DNA of 64,000 nucleotides from Zea mays (Eukaryota > Streptophyta > Magnoliopsida > Poales > Poaceae): assembly GCF_902167145.1 (NCBI RefSeq), contig NC_050101.1, forward strand, positions 134,198,990 through 134,262,989, read 5' to 3'. Of this stretch, positions 24,801 through 35,343 are shown piece after piece. Both the position numbers and the translations under genes were made by a program. How positions within the stretch are numbered: the stretch's first letter is position 1; the number at the start of each line of letters is the position of its first letter. Under the pieces are notes generated by a model. It did not search any database and was not told where the DNA came from. It worked only from the letters and a program-made list of their open reading frames with translations.

Positions 24801-25000
24801 GCGACCAAGCGAGCCAACTCAGCGCGAATGGCCTCTCTTTTGTCGGGCGTGAAGCGACGTAGTTTTTGCCGGATCGGACTTGCCTGAGGGTAGACTTTCA
24901 GTTTGTGCTCGGCCAGTTCTCTCGGGACTCCCGGCATATCCACAGGTTCCCATGCGAATACGTCTCGGTTATCTTGCAGAAACCGGACGAGCGCGCCTTC
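21817..25000 (-). pseudogene. pol: Element A RT - RNase H - second RNase H - integrase (broken)
   Basis: Domains in order on the minus strand: reverse transcriptase (about 24940-24150) with motif A FLDCYSG and YIDD at the catalytic centre; RNase H (about 24000-23600); a second, archaeal-type RNase H starting WRMYFDGS near 23547, the hallmark of the Tat lineage; integrase zinc finger (H-x6-H ... CEAC, about 22870-22740); integrase core with D, D, E in GLDMIGPF, IITDLGSNF and VERANG (22670-22370); and a C-terminal LSPLWEGPF segment ending in a stop at 21817-21819. Breaks: a one-base frameshift at a T7 run (24546-24552) inside RT, TGA near 24190, and TGA near 22012 and 21978. Catalytic residues are otherwise retained. 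Confidence 0.9.
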
Positions 25001-25750
25001 CTATTTATCGTCCAGGCTGGAGCTGATGATGGCAGTCTTGCGTTCATCAGCAAACCCCAGGTTGATCCTTTTAGTTTCTTTAGTCGGCCGCATAGAGGTC
25101 GCGGCTTGAGCTTCGTTCGCCTGTACGGTAAGGTCTTCCTCAGGCTTAGAGTTCGCCGACGGTTTGGTGGTGAGGGCCGCTTGAATGGCCACTCGGAAAC
25201 ATTCTGCGGCGCCTTGGAAGTCAGCACGCACAGTTATGATTCCTTGTGGCCCTGGCATCTTCAGTATCATGTATGTGTAATGCGGGATGGCCATGAATTT
25301 TGCCAATCCCGGCCTCCCGATGATGGCGTTGTACCCGCAGTCGAAGTTTGCTACTTCGAACCTCAGGAACTCGGTTCTGTAATTCTCCGGAGTTCCGAAG
25401 GTGACGGGCATGTAGATGTGGCACAACGGGTATTCCCCTTCGGTCGGCACGATGCCGAAGAAAGGAGTGTCCGACTCGTGGATTTCTTTGAGGTGAACTC
25501 CTAAGCCTTGGAGTGTCCGTGGGAAGGTGACGTTGATGCTGCTTCCCCCGTCCACTAACACCTTCTTCACCCTGCTCCCTCGGATCACCGGATCGACGAG
25601 GAGCGGGTACTTGCCTGGGTGGTCGAAGTTGAGCCATTGATCTGCCCGAGTGAAGGTAATCGGGTGCTCCGACCACCGGTACGGAGCGGGAGGACCGGTG
25701 GTCGCCACCAATATCTGGCGATCGTTGAGCTTTTGTTGTCTTCTGTTCTC
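25001..25750 (-). pseudogene. Element A protease region (broken)
   Basis: Retroviral-type aspartic protease that would cleave the polyprotein. The active-site motif is VLVDGGSSINV near 25540, with DGG in place of the usual DTG/DSG; the Tat element C also has DGG. A flap-like stretch and the FNAIIGR-type motif (here YNAIIGRPGL, near 25320) follow. It is in frame with gag and separated from it by a TAG at 25751, and closed by another TAG at 25001 before RT. Confidence 0.85.
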
Positions 25751-25753
25751 CTA

Positions 25754-27820
25754 CGATCCGTGTCCGCCGAAGATGACGTTGACCTCCCTGTCAACGCGTG
25801 GGAAGGCTCCTCCTTCCCCCTCCTCCTGCTGCTGGGGTTGTCGTGGTTCTTCTGGTCCTCCCCGTGGCGGAGGAGGAGGTAGAGGTTGGAAGGGTCGGCC
25901 GTGTCCGATGGAGTGCTTGAAGTCCCTGTAGTTCCACAGGGTGTGGCGCATGTCCTTGTGGTACGGGCACTGGGCGTCGAGGATGTCGTCCAGCGTGCGC
26001 TCGCCTCCGCGAGGTTCTCCCCGGGCACGGGAGGCAGGTGGTCCAGCGGTGTGCACCTCTTCGCGAGGTCTTTTCTCCCAGCGTTTGTCGGGTTGCTGGT
26101 TCGCGTCGCATCGTGGCGCTGCTGGTGCGGGCTTCGCTCCCCCGATGAGGTCCTGAGCTCGCTCGTCGGCGGTGATGTAGAGGTCGGCTTCCCGGAACAG
26201 CTGCTCGGAGGTAGTCGGCGCTTTCTGCAGTATGGCTCGGACAAAGGCTGAGTCGTTGGATCCTCTGTAGAAGTCCTCAATCACGGCCGCTTCCGTGACC
26301 TCGGGGATACGATTTCTCATGGTCTGGAACCTTTTGAGGTACGACCGGAGAGTTTCGTCCCCCCGACGCTTGATGGATTTGAGGTCCCATGGTTGCGCTG
26401 GTTTGTCGGAGAGGGACTGAAAGTTGGCGGTGAAGCGTCGACTGAAGTTGCTCCAGTCGTCGATGCAGTGTCGAGGTAGATGTCGCAGCCATTGTAGTGT
26501 GTCTTGCCCGAGGACAATGGGTAAGTACGCAGTCATCACGTCCTCGGATGCTCCGGCGGCTCGGGCGGCAGTGGTGTAGACGGCCAGCCAGCCTCCTGGA
26601 TCCTGCTTAGGTTCATATTTGTCGACATTGGATACCTTGAAGTTAGGGGGCCACTGAATGGCCCTAAGGCGTGGAGTAAGGGCTGTCACTCCACACGTGT
26701 CCTCCTGTCGTCGGGGATGATGTCTATCCCGGGGAGGGGAGTAGTCGTTGTGATTCCTCGACCGACCCCGGGTAGTACCGCCAGTCGAGGCCGTTGCTGA
26801 CTCGGTTCTGGTTGCCTGACTCCGAGCCGGGATGCCGTGATCCCTATCATACTCCTACCGGCGGCGGATCTCGTTCTCATGCCGTCGTTCACGCGAAGCG
26901 TTGATGGAGCTTCGCGCGTCCCGGCGACTGTTGATGGCGTGCCGTAGATCGTTCGGTGGGTGAGCGAGCGGTAGAAGATGGTTGGCTGCCTGGGTGAACA
27001 GTCATCGATAGCCCTCGGCGTCGGGAGTCCGAGGGAGTCCATCAGCTATCCGATCTAGTACCCCTCCGACTTCACTCGGCGTGTTCATGGCTCGGGCGAA
27101 GTCGGGATTCAGGTTGCGCCCGAAGAGTGGATTTTCCCGGCGCTGCCTTGCGTCCTGCTCGGCTTGTTCCTGAGCTCGTCGGCGGTCCCGTCAGCGAGAA
27201 TTCCTTCGTTCTCTGAAGACGCGTTCCTCCGGAGTTTCTCCTATCTTTGAGACCTCATCCCGCGAGACAGGTTGCTCCGGATCCCATTCTCCGGCCTCAT
27301 GATGTCGCCGAATGTTTCGGCGCCGGTTTCTCCGCCGGCGGGATTCCCGCTGAGGTGGTTCTTCTCCGGGTGCGGTCGGCTCGTCGTCGGAGACGGGGAG
27401 CGACTCCACTCTCCCGATGAAGAGGATGTCGGGGTAGAATGGTGTGGCGGTCGTGGCGATCTTCTTCTCGTTCTCCTTTGAGGGCGGAGGAACGGAAAGA
27501 ACGACGTGCTTCCTCCCGGTCTCTTTCTTCCTTGCGATTTGTGTCCATTCTTTCGTCGGGGAAGTAGACAATGGAGTTTTCCGGGTCAGCGGGCCCTCGA
27601 CCCCTGGTTTGCCGAGGGCGATCTTTTTTCGGAGCACTGGAGGTCGCGCTTTTTCCTTCCTCACCCCTATATTCTCGGAGCATGTTGGAGTGGACTTCTT
27701 CTTTGGCGGATCGGCGATGCGGTGTAGAGTTCCCTCTTCATCTGCTATGGATGAGATCGTTCCAAAGCAGAATACGGATCCGGGACGGAGGGTGATCTTG
27801 CGGTGGAAGGTGACAGCCAT
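25754..27820 (-). pseudogene. gag: Element A gag (broken)
   Basis: Capsid/nucleocapsid precursor of the Tat element, which would package the RNA in cytoplasmic particles. The start is set at 27820, 47 bp inside the LTR, where the reading frame begins MAVTFHRKITLRPG. A charged, Arg-rich N-terminal third (to about 27200) is followed by the gag core (about 26650-26150: WLAVYTTAARAAGAS, then the WLRHLPR and LKSIKRR regions). A zinc-knuckle-like C-x2-H-x4-H-x4 motif near 25970 has Tyr where a last Cys is expected. The frame is continuous but has in-frame stops at about 27191 (TGA), 27003 (TGA), 26857 (TAG) and 25751 (TAG). Gag, protease and the first part of RT are in the same frame, so a single polyprotein was likely. 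Confidence 0.85.
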
Positions 27821-27846
27821 TGAGCTAGCTTGGATCGGCGACACAC

Positions 27847-27864
27847 CCCCTACCTGGCGCGCCA
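27847..27864 (-). promoter_or_regulatory. Primer-binding site of element A
   Basis: On the minus strand TGGCGCGCCAGGTAGGGG lies 2 nt inside the 5' LTR, the expected position for a tRNA 3'-end complement. Element C has the near-identical TGGCGCACCAGGTAGGGG. I do not assign the tRNA. Confidence 0.8.
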
Positions 27865-27866
27865 GC

Positions 27867-28481
27867 TGTCGGTGTTTTGGGTCCGACCGCACACCTGGGG
27901 TTGCCCCTCAAGGTGTTTTAGGAGTAGGACGGTGTCGCCGACTGTAGCTAAATGGTTCGTGCCTGATGCACGAAGAACAATGGACAATGTTTACAGGTTC
28001 GGGCCGCTTGGAAATGCGTAATACCCTACGTCCTGGTGAGTATGCTTTGCGTATGGGTTACAAGGTAGCTCTCTAAAGCGTAGAGAGTTGAGGTGGATGG
28101 TTGAATAGTAATGGGGGCGATCGTTCTGAAGGGGTGCCCCCTAGGCCTTATATATTTGACCGTGAGGCAATACATGTGGATATGCACCTAAAAGATAGTG
28201 AACCGTTTTTTGTCTATCTTCCTATGATTCTGCCGACTTATCCTCGCCCGGTTACGTCGTACGGGGCTCCAGCGCGGGAAAGTCGGATCTTCTGTTGCGG
28301 TCGTTTGCTCAACGCTGTGGGGCCATCCGAGCTTGCACCAACCCGACCTTATGTCGATCTGCTTCTCTGGTCGCTCCTCCCCAGGCCCATGAAGGAGTGA
28401 CCTTACGATTTATTGGGCCCTTGGGCCTTTCGTGAGGTCTTTTATCTTTCCAGTGGACCCGGGGGATATCTGTCCCCCACA
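27867..28481 (-). repeat. Element A 5' LTR
   Basis: A 615-bp LTR running TG...CA in element sense. On the minus strand a TATA-like TATATAAGG (28146-28154) marks the probable U3/R promoter for gag-pol. Its partner at 14085-14700 is about 98% identical by hand alignment. Confidence 0.93.
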
Positions 28482-30063
28482 GCGTGCTAATCACGGTGGT
28501 GTGTGGACCCACCTGAGCGAACCAATGAAAAGTTTGTTGCCGCTCTCCTATTATGCAAGTCTAAACCATTAAATGTGCTAGCATAAACACGAGTAGTAAC
28601 CAACTACCCGACCAGCGAACACGACGCTGGCCCACCTTCGTCCATCCCAACTCGATCCCACCACATGCAGATCTTCTATTTACGCAAAACATAACACATG
28701 TTTACGCATGCATAAATGTGCCAGACAATCGCGCGGACGCACGCGCCCCACTGGCCCGACCTGACCACGCGTGTGACCACTACCCTGGCTGGGGCTTCCT
28801 ATGTCTATCGGCAGCCCAGGGCTTCCATTACCAACAGCCTATATATATTGCTTAATTGAATATCCATGAAAGGCACCTTCTATTGATTAACATATATGTG
28901 AATTGTTTGTGAGATTTCTTTATTTGTATGGTTATTCTAAATGATGTCCCTAGTCAGAGTCGATGACTAACACATGTATTAGTTGATGACTATATTTCAC
29001 AAGTCATGAACATGGAGATGTTAAACTAATAATGTGGGCGCATGTATGACATGGGTCTGGACCGACCCAACGTGAGATATTGTAATATAGTTCTCTTTTT
29101 AAAACATGTATATTGTATCCTAAGACCTGAGATTGTCGTATGTTCTCAAGATGTGAATTGACTTACTTAGGGACTATCAAACACTACTCCATAACCGGGT
29201 AGTTATAAAAGTAGTTTTGGGTTTGTCAGGAAGCATGTTGTGAGGCATGGTCGATTAAGATGGAATTTGTCTCTCTCTCTCTCTCTTCTTGAGAGAGATA
29301 TCTCTCGGTCCTTCGAGTGATTGGGCCAAGAAATGCATGACAGTGCTAGGGTTAAGTGTTAACCAATGAAAGGATTCCAATTCACAGTATCGAGAAAGAG
29401 AGGTCAGCTTCGAGCCAGACCAAATATCATGAGACAAAGGGAACAACATGTACGTAATGTTGCAATGGTTTGTCTGATATGATCTTTACGTGCACATAGG
29501 AGTTGACATGTCTTGCTAGAGGTCGTTGTCAATTATTAGGCCAAGTAAGAGTACTTGGGCCATGTCTATATGTATGTGAACCTATAGGGTCACACACTTA
29601 AGGGGAAGGAAGCCTAACTCATATTAGATCCGAAATTAGAAAGGGCTTTAGGGTTACTGATGGGCCTCAGAGTTAGAAGCCCACCAGGATGCCTACATAA
29701 TGAGGGGCAGGGGTGTGGTTAAAGTAACCCTAACTTGCCACCAGTAAACGAGCAGCCTCCCGCCCCTCACCCTCGCCTAGCCGCCGTCGCGAACCTAGCA
29801 GTCCGGAACGCGGCGCTTCCTCCCTATACGTGTGGAAACCTCGGAGGTGCTGCATCTAGAGCACTAGGACGAACCGCGCGAGGACGTGAAGGTCGCCAAC
29901 GACTACACAACACTACTCGACGTGTTCGTCTACATCGAGACGTCTTCCGCTGCCCTGCGCGTCTAGTGGTAATTCCATGATCTATAACCGCAGTAGTTTC
30001 TAGTTTTATGGGGTCCAAATTTTTGTTTTGCGCTAATGTACTTCCACATAATCCATCACCCCG

Positions 30064-31944
30064 GCGATGCCGCCGTCGTGTAAGAACTGTGCGCCACCAC
30101 GATTCGGTGCCTGGGAGGAGACGCTTCCTGGGCTCTAGATCGATGGCGGGTGGTCGTGATTAAAAGGACCGCTTACCCCTTCGTGTTTTAAATTGAAGTC
30201 GTGGATGCAGGATCGAGCGACCAGGGTTGTGTACCAGTTCGGTTACTTAATCTAGGTCGTTGATTTCCTGTTGGACGGTCTTGATTAGGTCGTGGCATAC
30301 CCTTTTGTTCGCCGGATTTAGACCGCAGATCGTGCGATGGGCGGTTTTGGGGGCTCATGCAATAGATATCATTGATCTGTGATCCGGGGGCCATAGTTCT
30401 ATACCCCTTCATGATTTAATCTGTGATCTTAGCTTCCGATCCGGTGGCTCCCAATGCATCATACCTCTTTGCCAAAGCAAGTTTGCTTAAGAGCCCCTTC
30501 ATAGTTTACAAATAAACCCACCGTCCATTTCAGTCGAAGAAGTAATATGGATTGGTCCTCAGGTTTGCAGAACAGACCATAGAATTTCCAATTAAACCCC
30601 TAGAGACTATATTTTTAGTATAAAATCAATATAAAACTGGATAGAAACTTGTAAACCCCATAACTCACTCATTTTAACTTCTTTTTAACTCGTTCCAGTT
30701 GCGTAAGCTTCGTAATATTGGCTACGCTATAGTAACATTATTTTACCAAGTAGCATGTTTTCAAAAATAGGTATTTTGTTTAACCTATGTTAGTAGATTA
30801 ACTTTTCTAATCAAAGTTAATCTATCTATAATTATAAGTTGACTAACATATGATTTCTAATTAAGTTATAACTTAGATTAAGCTTAAATTAGTTATTTCT
30901 TTAGAATATCTTTCTCACAAGATTTATAATAATCAACATAGAACATAGTTTCCAGTCTAATCACATAAATCTTCCGAAAACCATAACTTTCTAACCATAC
31001 TCCGATTCTAGTGGTTCTCGAACCTACTATCTCGTAGTGGCGCATAGGATATTATTATGTTGTTTGTTCATATGCTTTGGTGTAATGTTACCATATCCAT
31101 TATTTGCTTGATTGTATGTATTGCTATGAGTAGAGGCGAGGTGACGAGGAATCAGAAGCCCAACTTTTGGGTCAGCATTTGGACAACAGGTTATCGCAAG
31201 TATAAGGCAAGTTGTGCCCTTGATCACTCTTATTTACCTAATAATGTTCCTGTTAATCACTGTGACATGCTCAGGTTAATTTGATGGGACCTAATAGGTT
31301 TCTGTAGTATTGTTTATCCCACACCTTGCAAACAAATGAACTATTGGATAGATTTGCTATTGCTCTACCTGGTTTTGAGAAATTAATGTTATATATGATC
31401 ATGTTCCATTAATATTGTTGGTTTAATTATTGTTCATGATAAGATTATTGTATTAAATGGAATATGTAGAACCACTCAACAAAACAGTGCTACCACAAGG
31501 GTGGAATGGGTTGCCCTTGGCCAAGTAATTAGGAAAGCTAGGGAGAGATTATCCTACCCAAAACGGGCAAGCGGGGAGGCGTCGCTGTAGAGTATAGGGA
31601 GGTACTCGGGTCGAACTATCTGTAAAGCTTTTCGGACGAGGGATTCCTATGCTTCCTTCTTCCTAAATTCGTAGCAGGTTTTCTCGAACTAGTGGAACTT
31701 TGGAAAAGCCTCGTAGTGCTACCCTGCCCCATCTCCTCGGCAGAGATGAATGGGAAGTCGCGATCCCTTGGCAAATGGGTAACACGACTTGTGGGTAAAG
31801 ATGTCCAACCTTTGAAGAGTGTAAAACTGGTATATCAGTCATGCTCACGGTCATGAGCGGCTTGGACACTCACATGATTAACTTATGGAATTAAACATAA
31901 TTTGTTAATTGTGATCTCTTATTTGATTGGGTTGGTAAATACGT
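30064..31944 (+). mobile_element. Del/Tekay-type LTR (L1), continuation
   Basis: Continuation of L1 after the copia insertion. Positions 30500-31940 match L0 in inverted orientation, including a block near 31560-31740 ending with a long shared CTCGAACTAGTGGAACTTTGG motif. It stops abruptly at 31944, where LTR L2 (TGTAACACCCC) begins. L0 continues beyond the matching point, so L1 is interrupted here and not finished. The remaining 3' part of L1 was not found in the window. No coding frame. Confidence 0.8.
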
Positions 31945-34900
31945 TGTAACACCCCTGGTGTTACTCAGGGTTTCTACTCTATACCCACACCCTTGACCTA
32001 TTATCACATGTGGTTTAGTGAAGCCTAAGATAACCAAAACTTAGCAGCCAAATGGTCAGCAAATGTTTATTATCCTAAGATGCCTACCTTAACCTTATGG
32101 TGTATATAACAGTGAGAAAAGTTTCTAAAAACTTAAGTATATTCACATGGGACATATGAAACAATGCAGAAATCAGGTAAAAAGACAATGAGGATAACAT
32201 TATCATGAGTTGTGCTAATTGTACAAGTTGAATATTACCAAAAATATATATTAAAGATAGTAAGGAAGTTTCCCCAAAATGAATCTAAAACATCCCCAAA
32301 TTGGATACTCAACTAGGGAACCCGAAGGGGGAATCAACATTTTCTCTAAATCTTTTTCATCCCGTTTTCAAAGATCAACCGGGTTCACCTAGCTCGAAAA
32401 CTCAAAACCAAATGGTCCAATGGACAAATTGTCGCCTAAATAACTCAGATACACCCTGGTGAAGTTTGAAACTAAACCAAAACTATTTGACATGCCTTGG
32501 CCTGGTTTTTGTCGCGACCTAAGCTGAGTGAAAGACCCAACTTGACCCAAGCTTTTCTCCTCACCCTAAGCATATGTACGCTCGGGACTCACATAGAAAA
32601 GGTAGGATTTGGAGCAGGGAAGAGACCTTACATGGGATCTTTGCCAAGATACACACGTTAGGGCAGCTAAACAGGTGCTTGGACATGGGTAGAAGCAAAC
32701 CTCCACATGTTCGACCTCGGCTGGCACTCGGAACCGTGCTCTGATCGTGCCCGCGCATGGCACGAGCTTCGGTCGGTTCAAGCGCGCATCTTGCCCCGCA
32801 CCCGTGCCCATGCCTTCACCTATAAGAAGCCCCAGCCTCTCGTCTTTACCCTTTCGCACGCCTCACACCCTTGCTGACGACTGGACGTCGATGATCGCCA
32901 GGAAACCAAGCACGGCGCTGCCCGCGAGCTCGCCAAAACCTCGGTCACCGTGGCCCAGCCATCCCAGCCTATCTCTGCTCGGTCCAGCTTCACGGCCAGC
33001 TTCCCCAAAGGCTAGTGCGGCTCCCCAAACACTCAAACCGAGCATGACTTCACCGGAGACGTCGAATCACCTCACCAGACTTCTTTCTTCCGCCGGTTTT
33101 CGTGGTCCAGGTAATCTGTCCCACCATCCTTTGATTCCTTGCACAAACACACTCCCTACCACTCAGTGAAGCTCCCTGTGTGGTCTAATTGAACTCTTCC
33201 GCCATGGTTTGGCTGGTATAGACGTTGTCGACGATCTTCGCCGCCCGAGTCTGTGGCCAGACCAACTCCGGTCACCACCGACGCCGACCCGTACCTCGAC
33301 GTGACCCACAGAGGCTCCCCAATCTCGCACGACCCTTCGTCGGAGCTCTACCATCGCTGGTAAGCCGCTCTGCCATCTCTTTCACCGCGGTTAATGTTTA
33401 CCCTAGCCAAGGACCGCGGGTCAGAGGTTAGAAAAGTCCAGGGGTTAAGTGTAAAGACCTAGACTGATGAATAGTGTACTAGGGACCAATCCGTAAGGGA
33501 AAAGAGGAAAGAAAACCAGGGACCCGTTTAGAAGTATGTTTTCCTTTTCCTTTTCGAAAATCTACTTTAAATAATCAACAGAAAACTTCAGAAATGCATA
33601 TCTTGAACAAAATTTGCCCAAATTTAGTCAAACCAATTTTGTTAGGTTCTGGACAAGGAAAACTTTAGAATAAAATAAAAACCCCATTAGTCCAGTACTA
33701 TTTTGGAAGCTTGGGTTTTTCTTAAGATATCAAGTAATATGCAAAAATAGAAGTAAAATTAGTAGAATTATAGTGTTGTGGCTGAAAAAAATTAGAAGAT
33801 AACCACTCAACAGTAGAATCACACAAAATTATTGTGCACCATAGTTTTCTCATTTAAGTAAAGATCATAAATGAAATTAGGTTTCTGCCCATTTCTTTGG
33901 AAAATAAAATCAGAACCTAAACATGTGAACCATAAGAACAAATCTTATTTTCTTATGATAGTTGAACAACAAGGTTTCAAAGAAAACTATAAAAATGGCA
34001 TAAGTTTAACTAGGAAATATGTTTTCTCCTTCCCCATGAGAAATTATAGAAAACTTTAGAAAATCATACAACCCATTCCCTATAAAAAAAATAACCAAGC
34101 TTAGGAATGATTGCTCTCGTGCAAAGAAAAGATTAGGAAAAATGTCAAATCTGTTGTTTGACATTTTTCAAAGGGAAAGTTAGTTATAAGCACCTCTTAG
34201 CCACACAACTTTCGAAAATCATAGATAAATATTCACTGAGTATCATTAAGTAATTTTTGATACAAGACCATGATATTACATCTAAATACCAGTAAAAATA
34301 ACCTTTAGAGCATAAGTCACTTCTAGATAGAAATTTTAGTGTAAAATGACCCCTCTACCCTAGCTTTTGTTATTTTTGTTTAAAATAGATTCTAATTAGT
34401 TTTGACCTCAATTTCCTAGGACAGACTAATTTAACCGGTAATAAGCAACTATAATTTTTACAGAAGTTTTGGGAAATTCTAAATAGCATTCGTAGTTCAA
34501 ACCACCTTTAAAAGCCTAAAGGGAAAATAGCATAAAGAGGTAAAAATTACCCATGTCCATTTAAGTAATTAAGTACAAACACTTAGCTGAACTTTTACTA
34601 AATTCTTAGAAGAATTAATTAAGTCTCTACCCACTCTTATTTCCACTAGTTACCAATTTAACTTAAAAATCAACAAGAACACTATCAAGAAGTTGGGTTA
34701 GAAAAAGGGAAACCCTAACATTACTAAATAGAATAATATTGATCAACCTTGCCTCATATTTATCACCTGTATATTATAAATATACATGCATATTATGCAT
34801 CACATTAACTAGATAATGGAATAACATATATAAAAATTACCTACATATTATAAAACTAGGTATGTGCCCGTACGTTGCGACGGCGTATAAATTATTCGAT

Positions 34901-35133
34901 ATTCGATAAAATGTTAGAGTACAACGATTACATAAAAATAAAGTATATGGATTCATACAATCACCACATGACTTCAAGAAGATCAAAGGTCCACAACACT
35001 TGTTACTACTGCTAACACATTTTTCCATTGCTAGCAGGCAGCATGGATAGACCCCACAAGTAAAAAATCTGGAAGCATGCACTCTGCAACTATGAAAAGG
35101 AACAAACAAAAAGGATGTGGGGTTCACCACATT

Positions 35134-35343
35134 TCATCTCCTAGACGAGACCAAGGGCCTATCATCAGATCCCTTCCTTTCCAATGGCGTCATTGGTGTC
35201 AAAAGCCTTGGTTGGTCAGCGGTCATGACCTCCACGATGTCGACTATCTGTTCAATAACCTCTTTGTCATGTACCAACCAATCTATCATTGGTGAGTGGT
35301 GCCTGGTGTAGCTGACTGATTGTAAAGCACAAAAGAAAATCAT
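35134..35343 (-). other. Exon-like ORF in the Helitron-like element
   Basis: A 69-codon frame includes the stretch VHDKEVIEQIVDIVEVMTAD, more protein-like than its AT-rich surroundings. A second island on minus near 35860-35760 reads EAEMGALKDEYHQRIATLES, heptad-like. They may be exons of one captured gene. No family recognised. Confidence 0.3.

Larger units (their letters stand above)
14085..28481 (-). mobile_element. Tat-lineage Ty3/gypsy retrotransposon (element A), Grande-like
   Basis: A 14.4-kb LTR element transcribed on the minus strand. Its LTRs are 14085-14700 and 27867-28481. The flanking 5-mers GCGCG (14080-14084) and GCGTG (28482-28486) differ by one C-to-T change. Order along its own sense strand: LTR, primer-binding site, gag, protease, RT, RNase H, second RNase H, integrase, an 89-bp tandem array, a spliced antisense gene, a 41-bp array, a short antisense acidic ORF, hairpin modules, polypurine tract, LTR. 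Dual RNase H plus antisense ORFs and arrays is the Tat design; the size, LTR length and antisense gene recall Grande of Zea. LTRs differ by 13 substitutions and one indel in about 615 bp by hand count. All genes of gag-pol are broken. Confidence 0.92.
12627..28827. mobile_element. Putative TIR DNA element, split by Tat element A
   Basis: Own sequence is 12627-14084 and 28487-28827, about 1.8 kb. The left end (GGAGCCCTGAGCTTTCAATAG) aligns with the reverse complement of the right end (TGGAAGCCCTGGGCTGCCGATAG), so the ends look like imperfect inverted repeats. TTA lies just outside both (12624-12626 and 28828-28830), as in PIF/Harbinger. Both arms share many TTTAYG/TTTATGC words. The left arm has a TATA box at 12709 and a GC-rich Arg-rich block with degenerate repeats (12780-13230); this may be captured gene sequence or a low-complexity artefact. 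No transposase is present. The class assignment is tentative. Confidence 0.5.
12537..30058 (+). mobile_element. Angela-like Ty1/copia solo LTR with nested insertions
   Basis: The LTR begins TGTTAGAAATATGCCCTAGA at 12537 and ends ATAATCCATCA at 30058, flanked by the 5-bp duplication CCCCG. Its own sequence is only 12537-12626 plus 28831-30058, about 1.3 kb; everything between is nested. The opening words and the later GTCCCTAGTCAGAGTCGATGACT and GGACCGACCCAACGTGAGAT segments resemble Angela-type copia LTRs of grasses. With intact duplications and no internal coding region, this is best read as a solo LTR left by LTR-LTR recombination. A short (CT)n tract is at about 29270-29286. The ORF at 29735-29980 lies in the LTR leader and has no domain. 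Confidence 0.8.

Noticed and set aside
32747..33431. ORFs in LTR L2, such as 32747-33169
   Set aside because: Same leader zone of a Del-type LTR; no domain.
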